Positions 42,108-50,977 are shown, counted from the first letter of the stretch. The stretch is 64,000 nucleotides of DNA from Streptomyces actinomycinicus (GCF_016741775.1 NZ_JAERRK010000007.1:186001-250000); one strand, 5' to 3'. The notes: generated from the letters alone by a model not told the origin. A program made the numbers and translations.

Positions 42108-45059
42108 CTACGCAAGCTCCCCGGATTCGGTACGGGGGCGGGCGATGGCCCGCTCGAACCGGTCGCGCGCCTGAACGAGGTCTTCCGTCGCGGCCTGGGG
42201 CCAGCCCAACCGGTTCCGGATCTCGGCCTTCAGCCTGGTGCCGGGCCGTTCGCCGACCGCCGCGAGTGCCTGGAAGTGCAATCGAGCCGCCCCGGCCAGA
42301 TTGCCCAGGTGCTCCTCGGCGGTGGCGAGTCTGCCGAGGACCGCGGCGAAGAGCGGGATGTCCCCCACGCGCTCGGCGAGTCCGGCGGCCCTGCTCAGCG
42401 TGTCGGCGGCCTCCGCGTAGTGTCCGCGGTCGAGCTGGAGCGCGCCCATGCGAAAGAGCGTCTTGCTCAGGATCCTGGGTCTGCCGATCCTCTCGGCGAG
42501 ACCGACCGACGCCGCGTAGCATTCCTGCGCCTTGTCATGCTGTCCCACCTGATGGTGGATGGCTCCGACGTTGGCCAGGTACATCACCGCCAGCCAGTCG
42601 TCCTCCGCTCCCTGGGCGAGGTCCGCGGACCGGGCCAGGAGCGCGGCGGCCTCGGCCGGTTCCCCTGCCGCGTTCGCGAAGATCCCGAGTGAACCCAGAG
42701 CCCGGGCCTGTTCGATGACATCCCCGGTCCGGCGGCTGATCCGAAGGGCATCCCCCAGCCAGCGGCGCGCCTGCTCGTACTGGCCCTGCAGCCCGTAGGC
42801 GATGCCCATGCAGGTGCGTAGTTCGGACACCATTCGCTGGTCGGTGACCTGCTCCGTGAGGGGCAGCACGATCTCGATGGCGGCCCGGCACTCGTGGTAC
42901 CGGCCGTGCCGGGTGAGGTAGTCACACAGTCCCTCGGCGAGCCAACCGGCGTCGTTCACGTGACCCACGGCCGCCGCATGGGCGACCACGTCGACCAGTT
43001 CGCCGCCCACCGCGTCGAGCCACGCCGCCGCCTCCTCCCAGTCGGCGAAGGGCGCGGTGCCCGCCCGCGGGCCGGTCGGGAAGGCGAAGGGGCCCCAGTC
43101 GCTCGCGCAGCGGGCGGCGACCACGTAGAGCCGGAACACCCTGGTCCGGGCCGCCGCGACTTCCGCGGGGTACGCGGCGGCGACGCGCCGGGCGTAGACC
43201 GCGACCAGGTCGTGCAGGCGGTAGCGGCCCGTGACACCATGCTGGACGAGACTCGCCTCGACCAGGCTCTCCAGGACACGCTCGGCGTCGGAAGGTGTGA
43301 GGTCGAGCATGGCGGCCAGTGTCAGCCGGTCGAACTCCACGGTCGGCGAGAGGCCCAGCACACGGAACGCCTGGCGTTCTGCGTCCGGAAGCTGATCGTA
43401 GGAGACCCGGAAGGCCGCCTCCACGCTGCGGTCCTCGACCGAGAGTTCGCCGAGGCGGTGCTCGTCGTCAGCCAGCCGGATCGCCATGCGCTCCAGCGCC
43501 CACAGCGGACGGCTCTGCATCCGAGCCCCGACGACACGCAGGGCCAGCGGCAGCCGGTCGCAGAGGCGGGCCAGCTCGCGCACCGCCGCGCGCTCCCGGG
43601 CGGAGTCCGTGCCGCCGACGGCGCGCGTCAGCAGGGCCACGGCCTCGTCCATGTCCAGCGGCGCCAGCGAGACTCTTCGGTCGGCGTCCAGCGCGGTCAG
43701 CCGCTGACGGCTGGTCAGCAGTACGAGGCTGCCGGGACCGGCGGGCAGCAGGGGGCGTACCTGTTGTGCAGCGCATGCGTCATCGACCACCAGGATCAGC
43801 CGGAGGTCGGCGGTCGCCGCTCTCCATGACGCTGCCAGGCCGTCGAGGTCCTCGGCTGAGTCGTCGTCGCCTTCTGTGATGTCGCCGACCGCCCGCAGCA
43901 ATCGGCGCAGCACGCGCTGCGGGACCGCTGCTTCCCGCTCCTGACGGTGACCGTGGAGGTCCACGAACAGGCAGCCGTCCGGGAAACGGTCCCGCATGGC
44001 GCGGGCCGCGCGTACTACGAGCGCGGTCTTGCCGACCCCGGCCATGCCGTCCACCGCGCGGACCGTCACCGCCTGCTCATCGGTCGGCGCAAGGAGCACG
44101 TCCAGTTCGTGGTTCCGCCCTGTGAAGCCGCTGACATCGACCGGCAGTTCGTGACCCACTTGGCCCACACGACCCACGTGTCCCACTCTGCCCACGCGTC
44201 GGAGCAGGTGAGCGGCTGCGGGCCGCTCGTCCGTCGATCGACGTGTCCGTGGTGGCGCGCCGACGAGGAAGGTTTCATCAGCGCGCAGCACCGCCTCGTG
44301 CACCCGCCGCAGTTCACCGCCTGGCTCCGCTCCCTGCTCCTGCACCAGACGACGGCGCACCTTGGCGAAGACAGACAGCGCATCGGCTTGCCGGTTGCCG
44401 GCATAGAGGGCACGCATCAGCAGGGCGGCCAAGGACTCGTTGTGCGGATGGGTTTCGGACAGAGCGAACAGCTCTCCGACGACCTCGGCGTGCCGGCCAA
44501 GCCGCAGTTGGCACTCCGCCTTGTCCTGCACCAACGTGAGCCTGTGTTCCGACAGCCGAAGACGCTCTGCCTCCGCGAACGGTCCTGGAATCGCGGTCAG
44601 GGGATCGCCGTGGAACAACTCCAGAGCGGCGGACCACGCGCTCACCGCACCGGCCAGGTCACCCGAATCACGCGCGGCGTGGGCCTCGGCGACGATCTCC
44701 CTCAGCCGGGCCACGTCCGTCGAGACGTTTCGCGGGTCGAAGCGGTAGCCACCCCGGTCGGTCACGATCAGGGACCCGGAGGGCTCCCCCTTCTCAGGGC
44801 CCAGACGTCTGCGCAGCTGGTGCACGTAGACCGGAATCACCTTGGCACCGGTGCCCGGCGGCTCCGGTCCCCATACTCCGTCGAGCAGCTGCTGACGGCT
44901 GACGGTCGTGCCCGGCCGCAGTAACAGCGCCGTCAGCAGAGCCTGTTGACGAACCGGACCGAGGTCGAGTTGCACGTCACCGCGCCAGGCCTGGAGCGGC
45001 CCGAGCACAGCGAACCGCAGCCGGCTGCCGCCCGTCGGTAACTCCCCCTTCGATGGCAC
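42108..45059 (-). CDS. AfsR/SARP-family regulator with NB-ARC and TPR domains
   Basis: 983 residues. From the N-terminus: an OmpR-like winged helix (about 12-100; RLRFAVLGPLQAWRGD, QQALLTALLLRPGTTVSRQQ), a bacterial transcriptional activation domain (about 105-250; RLREIVAEAHAARDSGDLAG, LVQDKAECQLRLGRHAEVV), then an NB-ARC ATPase. The ATPase has Walker A VDGMAGVGKTALVVRAA near residue 338, Walker B LRLILVVDDA and a GLPLAL-like DRLPLALRVVG. About seven TPRs fill 690-983 (GRYHECRAAIEI, GDVIEQARALGSLGIFAN). AfsR-type STAND proteins integrate signals and activate antibiotic genes. GTG 45059 has no ribosome site but TATACT 7 nt upstream, suggesting a leaderless mRNA. No biosynthetic cluster adjoins. 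Confidence 0.92.
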   Translation of the reverse strand: MPSKGELPTGGSRLRFAVLGPLQAWRGDVQLDLGPVRQQALLTALLLRPGTTVSRQQLLDGVWGPEPPGTGAKVIPVYVHQLRRRLGPEKGEPSGSLIVTDRGGYRFDPRNVSTDVARLREIVAEAHAARDSGDLAGAVSAWSAALELFHGDPLTAIPGPFAEAERLRLSEHRLTLVQDKAECQLRLGRHAEVVGELFALSETHPHNESLAALLMRALYAGNRQADALSVFAKVRRRLVQEQGAEPGGELRRVHEAVLRADETFLVGAPPRTRRSTDERPAAAHLLRRVGRVGHVGRVGQVGHELPVDVSGFTGRNHELDVLLAPTDEQAVTVRAVDGMAGVGKTALVVRAARAMRDRFPDGCLFVDLHGHRQEREAAVPQRVLRRLLRAVGDITEGDDDSAEDLDGLAASWRAATADLRLILVVDDACAAQQVRPLLPAGPGSLVLLTSRQRLTALDADRRVSLAPLDMDEAVALLTRAVGGTDSARERAAVRELARLCDRLPLALRVVGARMQSRPLWALERMAIRLADDEHRLGELSVEDRSVEAAFRVSYDQLPDAERQAFRVLGLSPTVEFDRLTLAAMLDLTPSDAERVLESLVEASLVQHGVTGRYRLHDLVAVYARRVAAAYPAEVAAARTRVFRLYVVAARCASDWGPFAFPTGPRAGTAPFADWEEAAAWLDAVGGELVDVVAHAAAVGHVNDAGWLAEGLCDYLTRHGRYHECRAAIEIVLPLTEQVTDQRMVSELRTCMGIAYGLQGQYEQARRWLGDALRISRRTGDVIEQARALGSLGIFANAAGEPAEAAALLARSADLAQGAEDDWLAVMYLANVGAIHHQVGQHDKAQECYAASVGLAERIGRPRILSKTLFRMGALQLDRGHYAEAADTLSRAAGLAERVGDIPLFAAVLGRLATAEEHLGNLAGAARLHFQALAAVGERPGTRLKAEIRNRLGWPQAATEDLVQARDRFERAIARPRTESGELA

Positions 45060-45066
45060 GCTGGGG

Positions 45067-45072
45067 AGTATA
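45067..45072 (-). promoter_or_regulatory. -10 box of the AfsR-type gene (leaderless)
   Basis: TATACT on the minus strand, 7 nt before the GTG at 45059. No ribosome site. Confidence 0.5.
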
Positions 45073-45377
45073 GGTCCCGCCTCTCCCCCGAGAACATGGA
45101 CTTCGCGCAGACGGTGGGCTTGCGGTCCGTTCGGCTGCGCGGGCGCGTCGCGCGGTGGCCGGCCTCCGGGCGCGGGACCACTCCCGGCAGCGGGATCAGG
45201 GGCTTCGTGAACTCCCACAGCCCATTCTGAACAATCCAACTTCACGTGCTGCCCTGCGCGATGACCAGACCAGCGTCGCCTCACCCTCAGAACACGGTCG
45301 CGCAGGCCATCTCGTCGGGCCTTCGAAGGTTCGGAAACGCGCTGGCCGGGCAGGTACGGCAACGGTTGAATGACGCC

Positions 45378-45695
45378 ATGGAGAACACCTGCACACCGGT
45401 CCATCAAGCGGTGAAAGACGGGGACGCGCAGACCTTGGCTCAGCTGCTGGCCGAGGGAGTCGACCCCGATGAGGTCTGCCACAACATGACGCTCCTGACA
45501 CACTCCATCGACGCGGAAGGGGACGGCGCCCTGCAAAGCGGCAGCCCGCTGACCGTGCATACGACCGCAGTGCTGCTGGCCTTCGGGGCCGACCCGAAAC
45601 TCCCGGATCCGGACGGGCAAACGCCCATGGACCTCGCCCTTCACTACGGTCATGACCTGGCAGTCAAGCTGTTGCGGCGGCACATCGGCGGGTGA
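45378..45695 (+). CDS. Ankyrin-repeat protein
   Basis: 105 residues. Two to three ankyrin repeats: TPVHQAVKDGDAQTLAQLLA, EGVDPDE, the loosened middle repeat SPLTVHTTAVLLAFGADPKL, and DPDGQTPMDLALHYGHDLAV ending KLLRRH. The TPxxxAxxxG and GADPxxxDxxGxTPLDxA signatures are clear. It is a small cytosolic protein-binding module. ATG 45378 is chosen as the start because the repeat begins immediately; the frame upstream to 45246 is senseless. It diverges from the AfsR-type gene. Partner unknown. Confidence 0.75.
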   Translation: MENTCTPVHQAVKDGDAQTLAQLLAEGVDPDEVCHNMTLLTHSIDAEGDGALQSGSPLTVHTTAVLLAFGADPKLPDPDGQTPMDLALHYGHDLAVKLLRRHIGG

Positions 45696-46020
45696 GGCGA
45701 CGCGGGCAGGAGAGCTGTCCATTGCCTCGGGGCGATCTGGTGCCGTACGCCGCCTGCTTACGGCCACCGCCGCGGGCGGGCGTAGGTGTGGTCCTTCGTC
45801 TCTCGGACCGAGCCGCGCGGCGCCTGGTGTTCTGCCGGCGGACGGGACCGGTGAACAGAGATATTGGTGGGGTCCGCGGTACAACCATCGGTAGCCGTGG
45901 GGAGTCTGGTCTTTGCTGCGCATCGCGTGATCATGCGGGTAACCCGCTGGACATGGGGATGCGGGCCATCATTCCGATTCGCGGACGCTGTCGTGCGTCT
46001 GCAGTGAGACAGGGGCTTTC
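45696..46020. other. No recognisable gene
   Basis: 325 bases between the ankyrin gene and the FG-GAP gene. No motif is visible; AGGGGC precedes the GTG of the next gene. Confidence 0.4.
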
Positions 46021-47454
46021 GTGCGTCACTCAGTCCGTTTCGCCGTGGCGGTGGCCCTAGCGGCTTGCCTGACCGGCAGTCTGATGGCCGTCTCCGCCGA
46101 CCAGGCGGTCGCCGCCGGATCCAAACTGGCCGACGACTTCAACGGCGACGGATACCGCGACCTGGCCGTCGGCATGCCCGGAAAGACGATCAGCGGCAAG
46201 AAAGGCGCCGGTGCCGTTCTCGTCACCTTCGGCTCCGCCCGCGGCCTGACCGGCAAGCACGTGTACATCACCCAGGACTCCTCCGGCATCCCGGGCACGG
46301 CCGGGTACCAGGACTTCTTCGGCAGCAGCCTCGCCAGCGGCGACCTGGACGGCGACGGGTACGCCGACCTGCTGGTCGGCGGCGAAGGAGACACCACCGC
46401 CGGCACTTCGCTCAACGGCTCCGTGACTGTGCTGTGGGGCGGCAGCTCACCGTTGCGCAGCGGCCTCGCCCTGCCCTCCGGACCGTCCTACCCGTCCCGC
46501 ACGTTCGGTGCCGACATCGCCGTCGGCGACTTCACCGGCAACTCCGCCCCGGACATCGCCGTCAGCGGAGGGACCTCTCTGCGGCTGTATTCCGGGACGT
46601 TCACCCGCACCAAGGCCCCCGCCGGGCATGAGGTGACCGGCCCTGACTCCACGAGCAGCGGGCACCTCGCAGCCGGCGACTTCACCGGCGACGGCAAGGA
46701 CGAACTGGCCGTCGTGCAGCAGAAGACCGCCCTCGTCTACGGCCAGGACCCGGGCACCACCGGCCCCGACTCCTTCGCCGCCCAGGCACGGCTCACCGGC
46801 GGCGGGAACCGCGTGGTGGCCGGAGACCTCAACGGCGACGGCCGCGACGACCTCGCCATCGCCCTGTCCAACTCCCGCCTGTACCCGAACGGCCTTGCCG
46901 ATCCAAGCCACGGCGCCGGCTACGTCACCGTCCGCTACGGCGACCCCGACATCACCGGCGGCCTCGCCCCCACGGGCCACGTCTACCACCAGAACACCGG
47001 CGGCATCCCCGGCTCCAACGAGAAGGAGGACGAGTTCGGCGCCGCAATGTCCATCGGCGACATCAACGGCGACCACCGCGCCGAACTGGCCATCGGCATC
47101 CCCTACGAAACCCTCGGCCGAGCCGAGCGCGGAGGGGACGTGCTCGTGCTGCGCGGCGGTGCCCGCGGGCTGACCACCACCGGCGCGGCGCGGTACTCAC
47201 AGGACATCCCCGGTGTCCCCGGCAGCGCCGAGAACAATGACGTCTTCGGCTCCCAGGTCCGCCTCGCCGACTACAACCGCGACGGCAAGGCAGACCTCGC
47301 CGTCTCCGCCCCCTACGAAGACCGCGGCAACGGTGCCCTCTGGCAGCTACGGGGCTCCGGCAGCGGCCTGAGCACCAGCAGCGCCAGCGTCTTCGGTCCC
47401 AGGGAATACGGCGTCTCCTCCGGCTCGGGCATCGGTGAGACCCTCCTCGGCTGA
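46021..47454 (+). CDS. Secreted FG-GAP (integrin-alpha-like) repeat protein
   Basis: 477 residues from a GTG. Sec signal VRHSVRFAVAVALAACLTGS, cleavage near AVAAGSK. The mature protein is a beta-propeller of FG-GAP repeats, each with a Ca2+ loop of D-x-(N/D)-G-D form: ADDFNGDGYRDLAVGMPGK, SGDLDGDGYADLLVGG, VGDFTGNSAPDIAVSGG, AGDFTGDGKDELAVVQQ, AGDLNGDGRDDLAIALS, IGDINGDHRAELAIGIP and LADYNRDGKADLAVSAP. That makes seven repeats, the number of a complete propeller. Extracellular, calcium-stabilised; the family binds other proteins or polysaccharides. Stand-alone gene. Confidence 0.93.
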   Translation: MRHSVRFAVAVALAACLTGSLMAVSADQAVAAGSKLADDFNGDGYRDLAVGMPGKTISGKKGAGAVLVTFGSARGLTGKHVYITQDSSGIPGTAGYQDFFGSSLASGDLDGDGYADLLVGGEGDTTAGTSLNGSVTVLWGGSSPLRSGLALPSGPSYPSRTFGADIAVGDFTGNSAPDIAVSGGTSLRLYSGTFTRTKAPAGHEVTGPDSTSSGHLAAGDFTGDGKDELAVVQQKTALVYGQDPGTTGPDSFAAQARLTGGGNRVVAGDLNGDGRDDLAIALSNSRLYPNGLADPSHGAGYVTVRYGDPDITGGLAPTGHVYHQNTGGIPGSNEKEDEFGAAMSIGDINGDHRAELAIGIPYETLGRAERGGDVLVLRGGARGLTTTGAARYSQDIPGVPGSAENNDVFGSQVRLADYNRDGKADLAVSAPYEDRGNGALWQLRGSGSGLSTSSASVFGPREYGVSSGSGIGETLLG

Positions 47455-47911
47455 AGCCCGGACCGCTTCCGGTAGTCGGTGTGGCGCCCTGGATGAGGTG
47501 AGGGGGGCGGCCCGCGACCGGGGCACACCGTAACGGACCGCCCCCGGCCCCGCTGTCCTGTCGTAACAGGGCGCTATGACGGTAGATGCCGGCGTGTGGC
47601 GGCGTTGCCCGGCCCGGCGGCATGGCGGACGGTGTTGCCGCAGGTCCAGACCCGGCGGGCTGCTGCACCGCTCAGTGGACACCCTCGGTCAGCAGCAACG
47701 GGGCGCGGACAGTGCGCGAACTCGGCGGAAGACAGGGCCTCGTACTTGTCTTTGAGGTGGCTGGATCCCTCCCAGACTCGGTGCTGGACCGAGACCACCC
47801 GCTGGCATCTGCTGCACGGGCGTTGGCCCCGGGGCCGGACCATCCGCTCGGGCGCTGATCTGTGGGTTGTGTGGTTGCGGTGAACCCGGCGGGTTGGGCG
47901 ATGATGCAGAG
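47455..47911. other. No recognisable gene; inverted GC-rich arms
   Basis: 457 bases. GGGGGCGG (47503-47510) and CCGCCCCC (47538-47545) could pair downstream of the FG-GAP gene as a loose terminator. A Cys-containing minus-strand frame (47574-47843) is not recognised. Confidence 0.4.
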
Positions 47912-48298
47912 GTGAGTGATGAAACGAATGGGGTGGCAGAGGCGATCAGGGGCGAGCTGCGGCTCATGGATCCCCGTGTGCGAACCTCGCGGGCGGAGGC
48001 CAGACAGCTGCTGGACCCGGAGTTCGTGGAGGTCGGCGCCTCGGGCCGGCGGTGGTCGTACGAGGCGATGCTGGCCGAGCTTCCGGACATGTCCGGAAGC
48101 TCGGAGGAGGGTCCTCGGTACGTTCCCTCAGGTATGACGGGTGTCGTGCTGGCTCCTGGTGTGGTGCACCTGACGTACGAGACCACGATCGGGGGACGGC
48201 GGGCGCGCCGCAGCTCGCTGTGGCGCAGATCGGACGAGGATGCGGGTTGGCGGATGTACTACCACCAGGCCACGCCCGTCCCGTCCCAGGGCGACTGA
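47912..48298 (+). CDS. NTF2-like (DUF4440) protein, paralogue
   Basis: 128 residues from a GTG at 47912. Same order as the protein at 4154: AEAIRGELRLMDPRVRTSRA, LLDPEFVEVGASGRRWSYEA, then VVLAPGVVHLTYETTIGGRR and SSLWRRSDEDAGWRMYYHQA. It differs by an insertion after the first domain half (LPDMSGSSEEGPRYVPS). The NTF2 cone fold is predicted; ligand unknown. It is 2 nt upstream of an alpha/beta hydrolase gene and almost certainly co-translated with it, unlike the 4154 copy, which has a dead resistance gene downstream. Confidence 0.82.
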   Translation: MSDETNGVAEAIRGELRLMDPRVRTSRAEARQLLDPEFVEVGASGRRWSYEAMLAELPDMSGSSEEGPRYVPSGMTGVVLAPGVVHLTYETTIGGRRARRSSLWRRSDEDAGWRMYYHQATPVPSQGD

Positions 48299-48300
48299 CG

Positions 48301-49074
48301 GTGCGGGTCACCAGCGGCGACGGAGTTCGCATCGCCTTCGAGGTCATGGGCACCGGGCCGCCGTTGGTGCTGCTGCACGGTTTCTTCGGTGATCGTACGA
48401 CGTGGCGGTCGGCTGGTCATGTCGACGCACTTGCCGGGGATCATCGCCTGGTTCTCGTCGACGCTCGTGGTCACGGCGGGAGTGACTCGCCCCATGACGT
48501 GGACAGCTACCGGATCGACCGTCAGGTCCGTGATGTCGTGGCCGTACTCGACGCACTCGACATCTCCCGGGCAGCGTTCTGGGGCGCGTCGATGGGCGGC
48601 ATCATCGGCCTCAACCTGCTGGCTGAGCACCCCGAACGGCTGACCGCGCTGATTGCCGGCGGGGCACATGGTGGACATGTCGCAGCTGCTCCGGCGGAGA
48701 TTCAGCAGGAAGTCGAACTGTTCCGTACCCGGGGAATGGCTCCCTTCATCGAGATGCTTGAACTTCAAGGACCGCTCCCGGCATGGATGCGCGAGGCGAT
48801 GCAGGCAGCCGACCCGCATGCGCTGGCGGCACTGACTGCCGCCCTTGACGACCGTGACGGCGTTCTGGAAAGGCTCGTTCGCACCCCTGTACCGGTGCTT
48901 CTGCTCGCCGGCGACCGTGACCCCCGGCTGCGATCGATCCGGGACACCGCTGCTCGGGTCAGGGGCGCGACCTGCGTCGAACTGTCCGGCTGCGGGCACT
49001 TGGACACCTTCCTGCGCCTCGATCTCACCCTGCCGGTGGTGCGTCCGTTTCTTGCCGAGTACGCGGCTGGATGA
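48301..49074 (+). CDS. Alpha/beta-fold hydrolase
   Basis: 257 residues from a GTG 2 nt after the NTF2-like gene's stop. The canonical motifs are LVLLHGFFGDRTTW (oxyanion HGF), VLVDARGHGGSD, AAFWGASMGGIIGLNLL (nucleophile elbow GxSxG as G-A-S-M-G), VPVLLLAGDRDPRLRSIRD (acid) and LSGCGHLDTFLR (histidine, GH-L-D). It belongs to the esterase/haloperoxidase-like subgroup. Cytosolic. The tight pairing with an NTF2-like protein suggests a shared small-molecule pathway, but the substrate is unknown. Confidence 0.9.
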   Translation: MRVTSGDGVRIAFEVMGTGPPLVLLHGFFGDRTTWRSAGHVDALAGDHRLVLVDARGHGGSDSPHDVDSYRIDRQVRDVVAVLDALDISRAAFWGASMGGIIGLNLLAEHPERLTALIAGGAHGGHVAAAPAEIQQEVELFRTRGMAPFIEMLELQGPLPAWMREAMQAADPHALAALTAALDDRDGVLERLVRTPVPVLLLAGDRDPRLRSIRDTAARVRGATCVELSGCGHLDTFLRLDLTLPVVRPFLAEYAAG

Positions 49075-49128
49075 ACCGGACAGGGCTTCCCCGGCGGCTG
49101 GCCCGCTGAACGTCACCCCTGCCACCTT

Positions 49129-49197
49129 GACTGCATCCACCTCGTCCTGCTTCAACTCGCCTGCAGCCTCATCTGCTTACGGCGACTCCGAACCTGC
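49129..49197 (+). mobile_element. IS5-family transposase, last helix remnant
   Basis: The reading DCIHLVLLQLACSLICLRRL with RTC after it matches the C-terminal helix of the intact element's second frame (ADLHQGLLELACSIICLRRL). Only this tail of about 23 codons survives, directly downstream of the hydrolase gene. Confidence 0.6.
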
Positions 49198-49256
49198 CCT
49201 GTTCCGCGAGGGCACTGGCCGAACCTGATGCGGATGCCACGCACGGCCGACGCCTG

Positions 49257-50060
49257 TCAGGCGCTCCTCCGGTAGGTCATGAACCAGTGGGTGTCGAAGT
49301 AGCGGGCCATCGTGAACCGGTGGTCCGGGTCGACGAGGATGCGGCAGACGAACTCCGCGGCCTGGCAGTCGAAGGGGACGTCCTCGCCGTCGAAGGACCG
49401 GACCACGACGGGCCAACGGTCGGCGTCGTCGCCGTCGGCCCTCCAGCAGTACAGGTCCTCGTGCTCCGTGCCCGCCCAGATGAGCAGCCCGTCTTCCCTG
49501 AGGTCCGTCCACGGCTCCTGGTTCAGGTCCAGGTACCCATCGAAGGCGCCCACGCCGAACGTCTCGACCATGCGCTTGTAGTCACTCGGCAGCGGGGTGC
49601 CCAGACGCGACTCCACCTCCGCCCAGTGCACGTCCGGACGCTGGGCGGGCTGCGTCCAGCCGGTGATTCGTATGAGCCGCTCCAACCAGTCGACGTCCTC
49701 GTCCTCGTCCGGAGCGACCGCCGAAGGTTTCGGCACCTCCCTGCGAGCGACCACCAGAACCGGCCGCTCGACCCCTTCGGCGTCGCGCGCCGTACCCGTG
49801 CCGACCCACTGATCCCCGTACGCCCACGCCCGTATCTTCACGGCCCGGCCTTCGAAGGGGACGAGGAGAGCCCCGCCCTTGGAATCGTCGACCGTCGGAT
49901 CGGTGAAACCGTCGAGGACGAGGGTGCGCGGGAGGCCGTACCTGTCAGCGAGCAGGTCGGTGACAGCCTGCGGATCCAGATCGCTGGGCAGGTACAGGCT
50001 GCCGCCCCCCGGGCTCAGCTGGTCCAGCAGTTCGTTGACGGTCGCTTGTGTGAGTTCCAT
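49257..50060 (-). CDS. SMI1/KNR4 (SUKH) family protein with N-terminal extension
   Basis: 267 residues from the ATG at 50060. The C-terminal half is a SUKH domain: DVHWAEVESRLGTPLPSDYK (the LGxxLPxxYKxL entry helix), MVETFGVGAFDGYLDLN, DGLLIWAGTEHEDLYCWRAD (the W-x-x-x-x-x-x-x-D-x-x-x-W signature), and closing RYFDTHWFMTYRR. The N-terminal 130 residues (LTQATVNELLDQLSPGGGSL, AVTDLLADRYGLPRTLVLDG) are a separate helical/beta domain. SUKH proteins are often immunity proteins against polymorphic toxins, but no toxin gene is adjacent here. Confidence 0.85.
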   Translation of the reverse strand: MELTQATVNELLDQLSPGGGSLYLPSDLDPQAVTDLLADRYGLPRTLVLDGFTDPTVDDSKGGALLVPFEGRAVKIRAWAYGDQWVGTGTARDAEGVERPVLVVARREVPKPSAVAPDEDEDVDWLERLIRITGWTQPAQRPDVHWAEVESRLGTPLPSDYKRMVETFGVGAFDGYLDLNQEPWTDLREDGLLIWAGTEHEDLYCWRADGDDADRWPVVVRSFDGEDVPFDCQAAEFVCRILVDPDHRFTMARYFDTHWFMTYRRSA

Positions 50061-50197
50061 GGCGGACAGTGAAGCGCACCGCACTGACAATGGTTCGTGG
50101 TCGGGTTTGCGCTCGTGTGGTGGCGGGTGACGCCGGCAGCCGGCTAGCGCGATGGGCCGTGTGGCGGATGGCTTTTCGGGTCGTTCTGATCAGCGTG

Positions 50198-50389
50198 GGG
50201 TGGAGTGACCTCTCTGAAGCGGAGTGGGTACTGCTGGAGGTACGCCTGCCGAAGAACACGGGACGGGTCTGGGGTGGGAAGAGCCGTCGCGTAGTCACCT
50301 ACGGGGTCCTGTTCCGGCTCCGTTCAGGTGTTCCGCGGAGGGATCTTCCTGAGCGGTTCGGTCGGTGGAAGACGGTGCGCGACAGGCAG
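50198..50389 (+). mobile_element. IS5-family transposase, N-terminal remnant
   Basis: GWSDLSEAEWVLLEVRLPKN followed by YGVLFRLRSGVPRRDLPERF and GRWKTV is the N-terminal DUF4096-type region of an IS5-family transposase (xxLTDxQWxxLxPLLP...RTGxPWRDLPERFGxW). The sequence stops where the EF-Tu fragment begins on the other strand, so this scrap adjoins, or created, that truncation. Confidence 0.65.
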
Positions 50390-50977
50390 TTCAGTCACGA
50401 TGCCGGAGCCCGCGGCACGACCGTGGTGACGGAATGCGAAGGACTGGCCTTCCTCCAGTGCGACGGGCTCTTCGAGTGCCACTGTCACGTCGGATCCGTG
50501 AAGCGGCCGGACCATGCCGATACCCTCGGGCAGTGTCACGGTGCCCCACACTGCGGCGGTGCGGACGTGGATGCGGAGGCGGTCGCCGGAGACAACCCCC
50601 GTGCTTCCCTGCTCCTCGGACAGCAGGGCGATGTGGGCACTGAAACCGATATGGGCGCTGACCGAGCCTGGCGTCGCGACCACCTGGCCCCGCTCGACGG
50701 CGTCCGCGGCAACGTCACGCAGCAGCACCCCCACGTTCATGTCCGCACTCGCCTCCCCGGTGGACATCTGATGCTGCTCGATGTCCGCGACGAGAGCGGT
50801 CGTGCTGCCACCCAAGCCGATGATCTCCACGGTGTCGCCCTTGTGCACCCGGCCGCGTTCGATCCGACCCGTCACCTTGACCACCCTGCCCTGTTGCAGG
50901 CAAAAGACGTCTTCGACGGGCAGCAGGAACGGCTTCTCAACTGCGCCGGCCACTGGCTGACCTGGAGATCGGCCCAT
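50324..50977 (-). pseudogene. EF-Tu domains II-III fragment (GTPase domain missing)
   Basis: 217 residues. KPFLLPVEDVFCLQQGRVVK matches the start of EF-Tu domain II (KPFLMPVEDVF). VTGRIERGRVHKGDTVEIIG continues it, with DMNVGVLLRDVAADAVERGQ (the NxGxLLRG segment) and domain III (TVTLPEGIGMVRP, ALEEGQSFAFRHHGRAAGSG). The whole N-terminal GTP-binding domain of about 200 residues is absent. The 3' end runs about 70 bases into the opposite-strand transposase scrap, past the expected TKI-like end. It is divergent from housekeeping EF-Tu, so probably a decayed tuf3-like copy. Confidence 0.75.

Noticed and set aside
47574..47843. A cysteine-containing minus-strand frame of 89 codons
   Set aside because: The cysteines do not form a known zinc pattern, and there is no ribosome site or familiar neighbour; probably chance.
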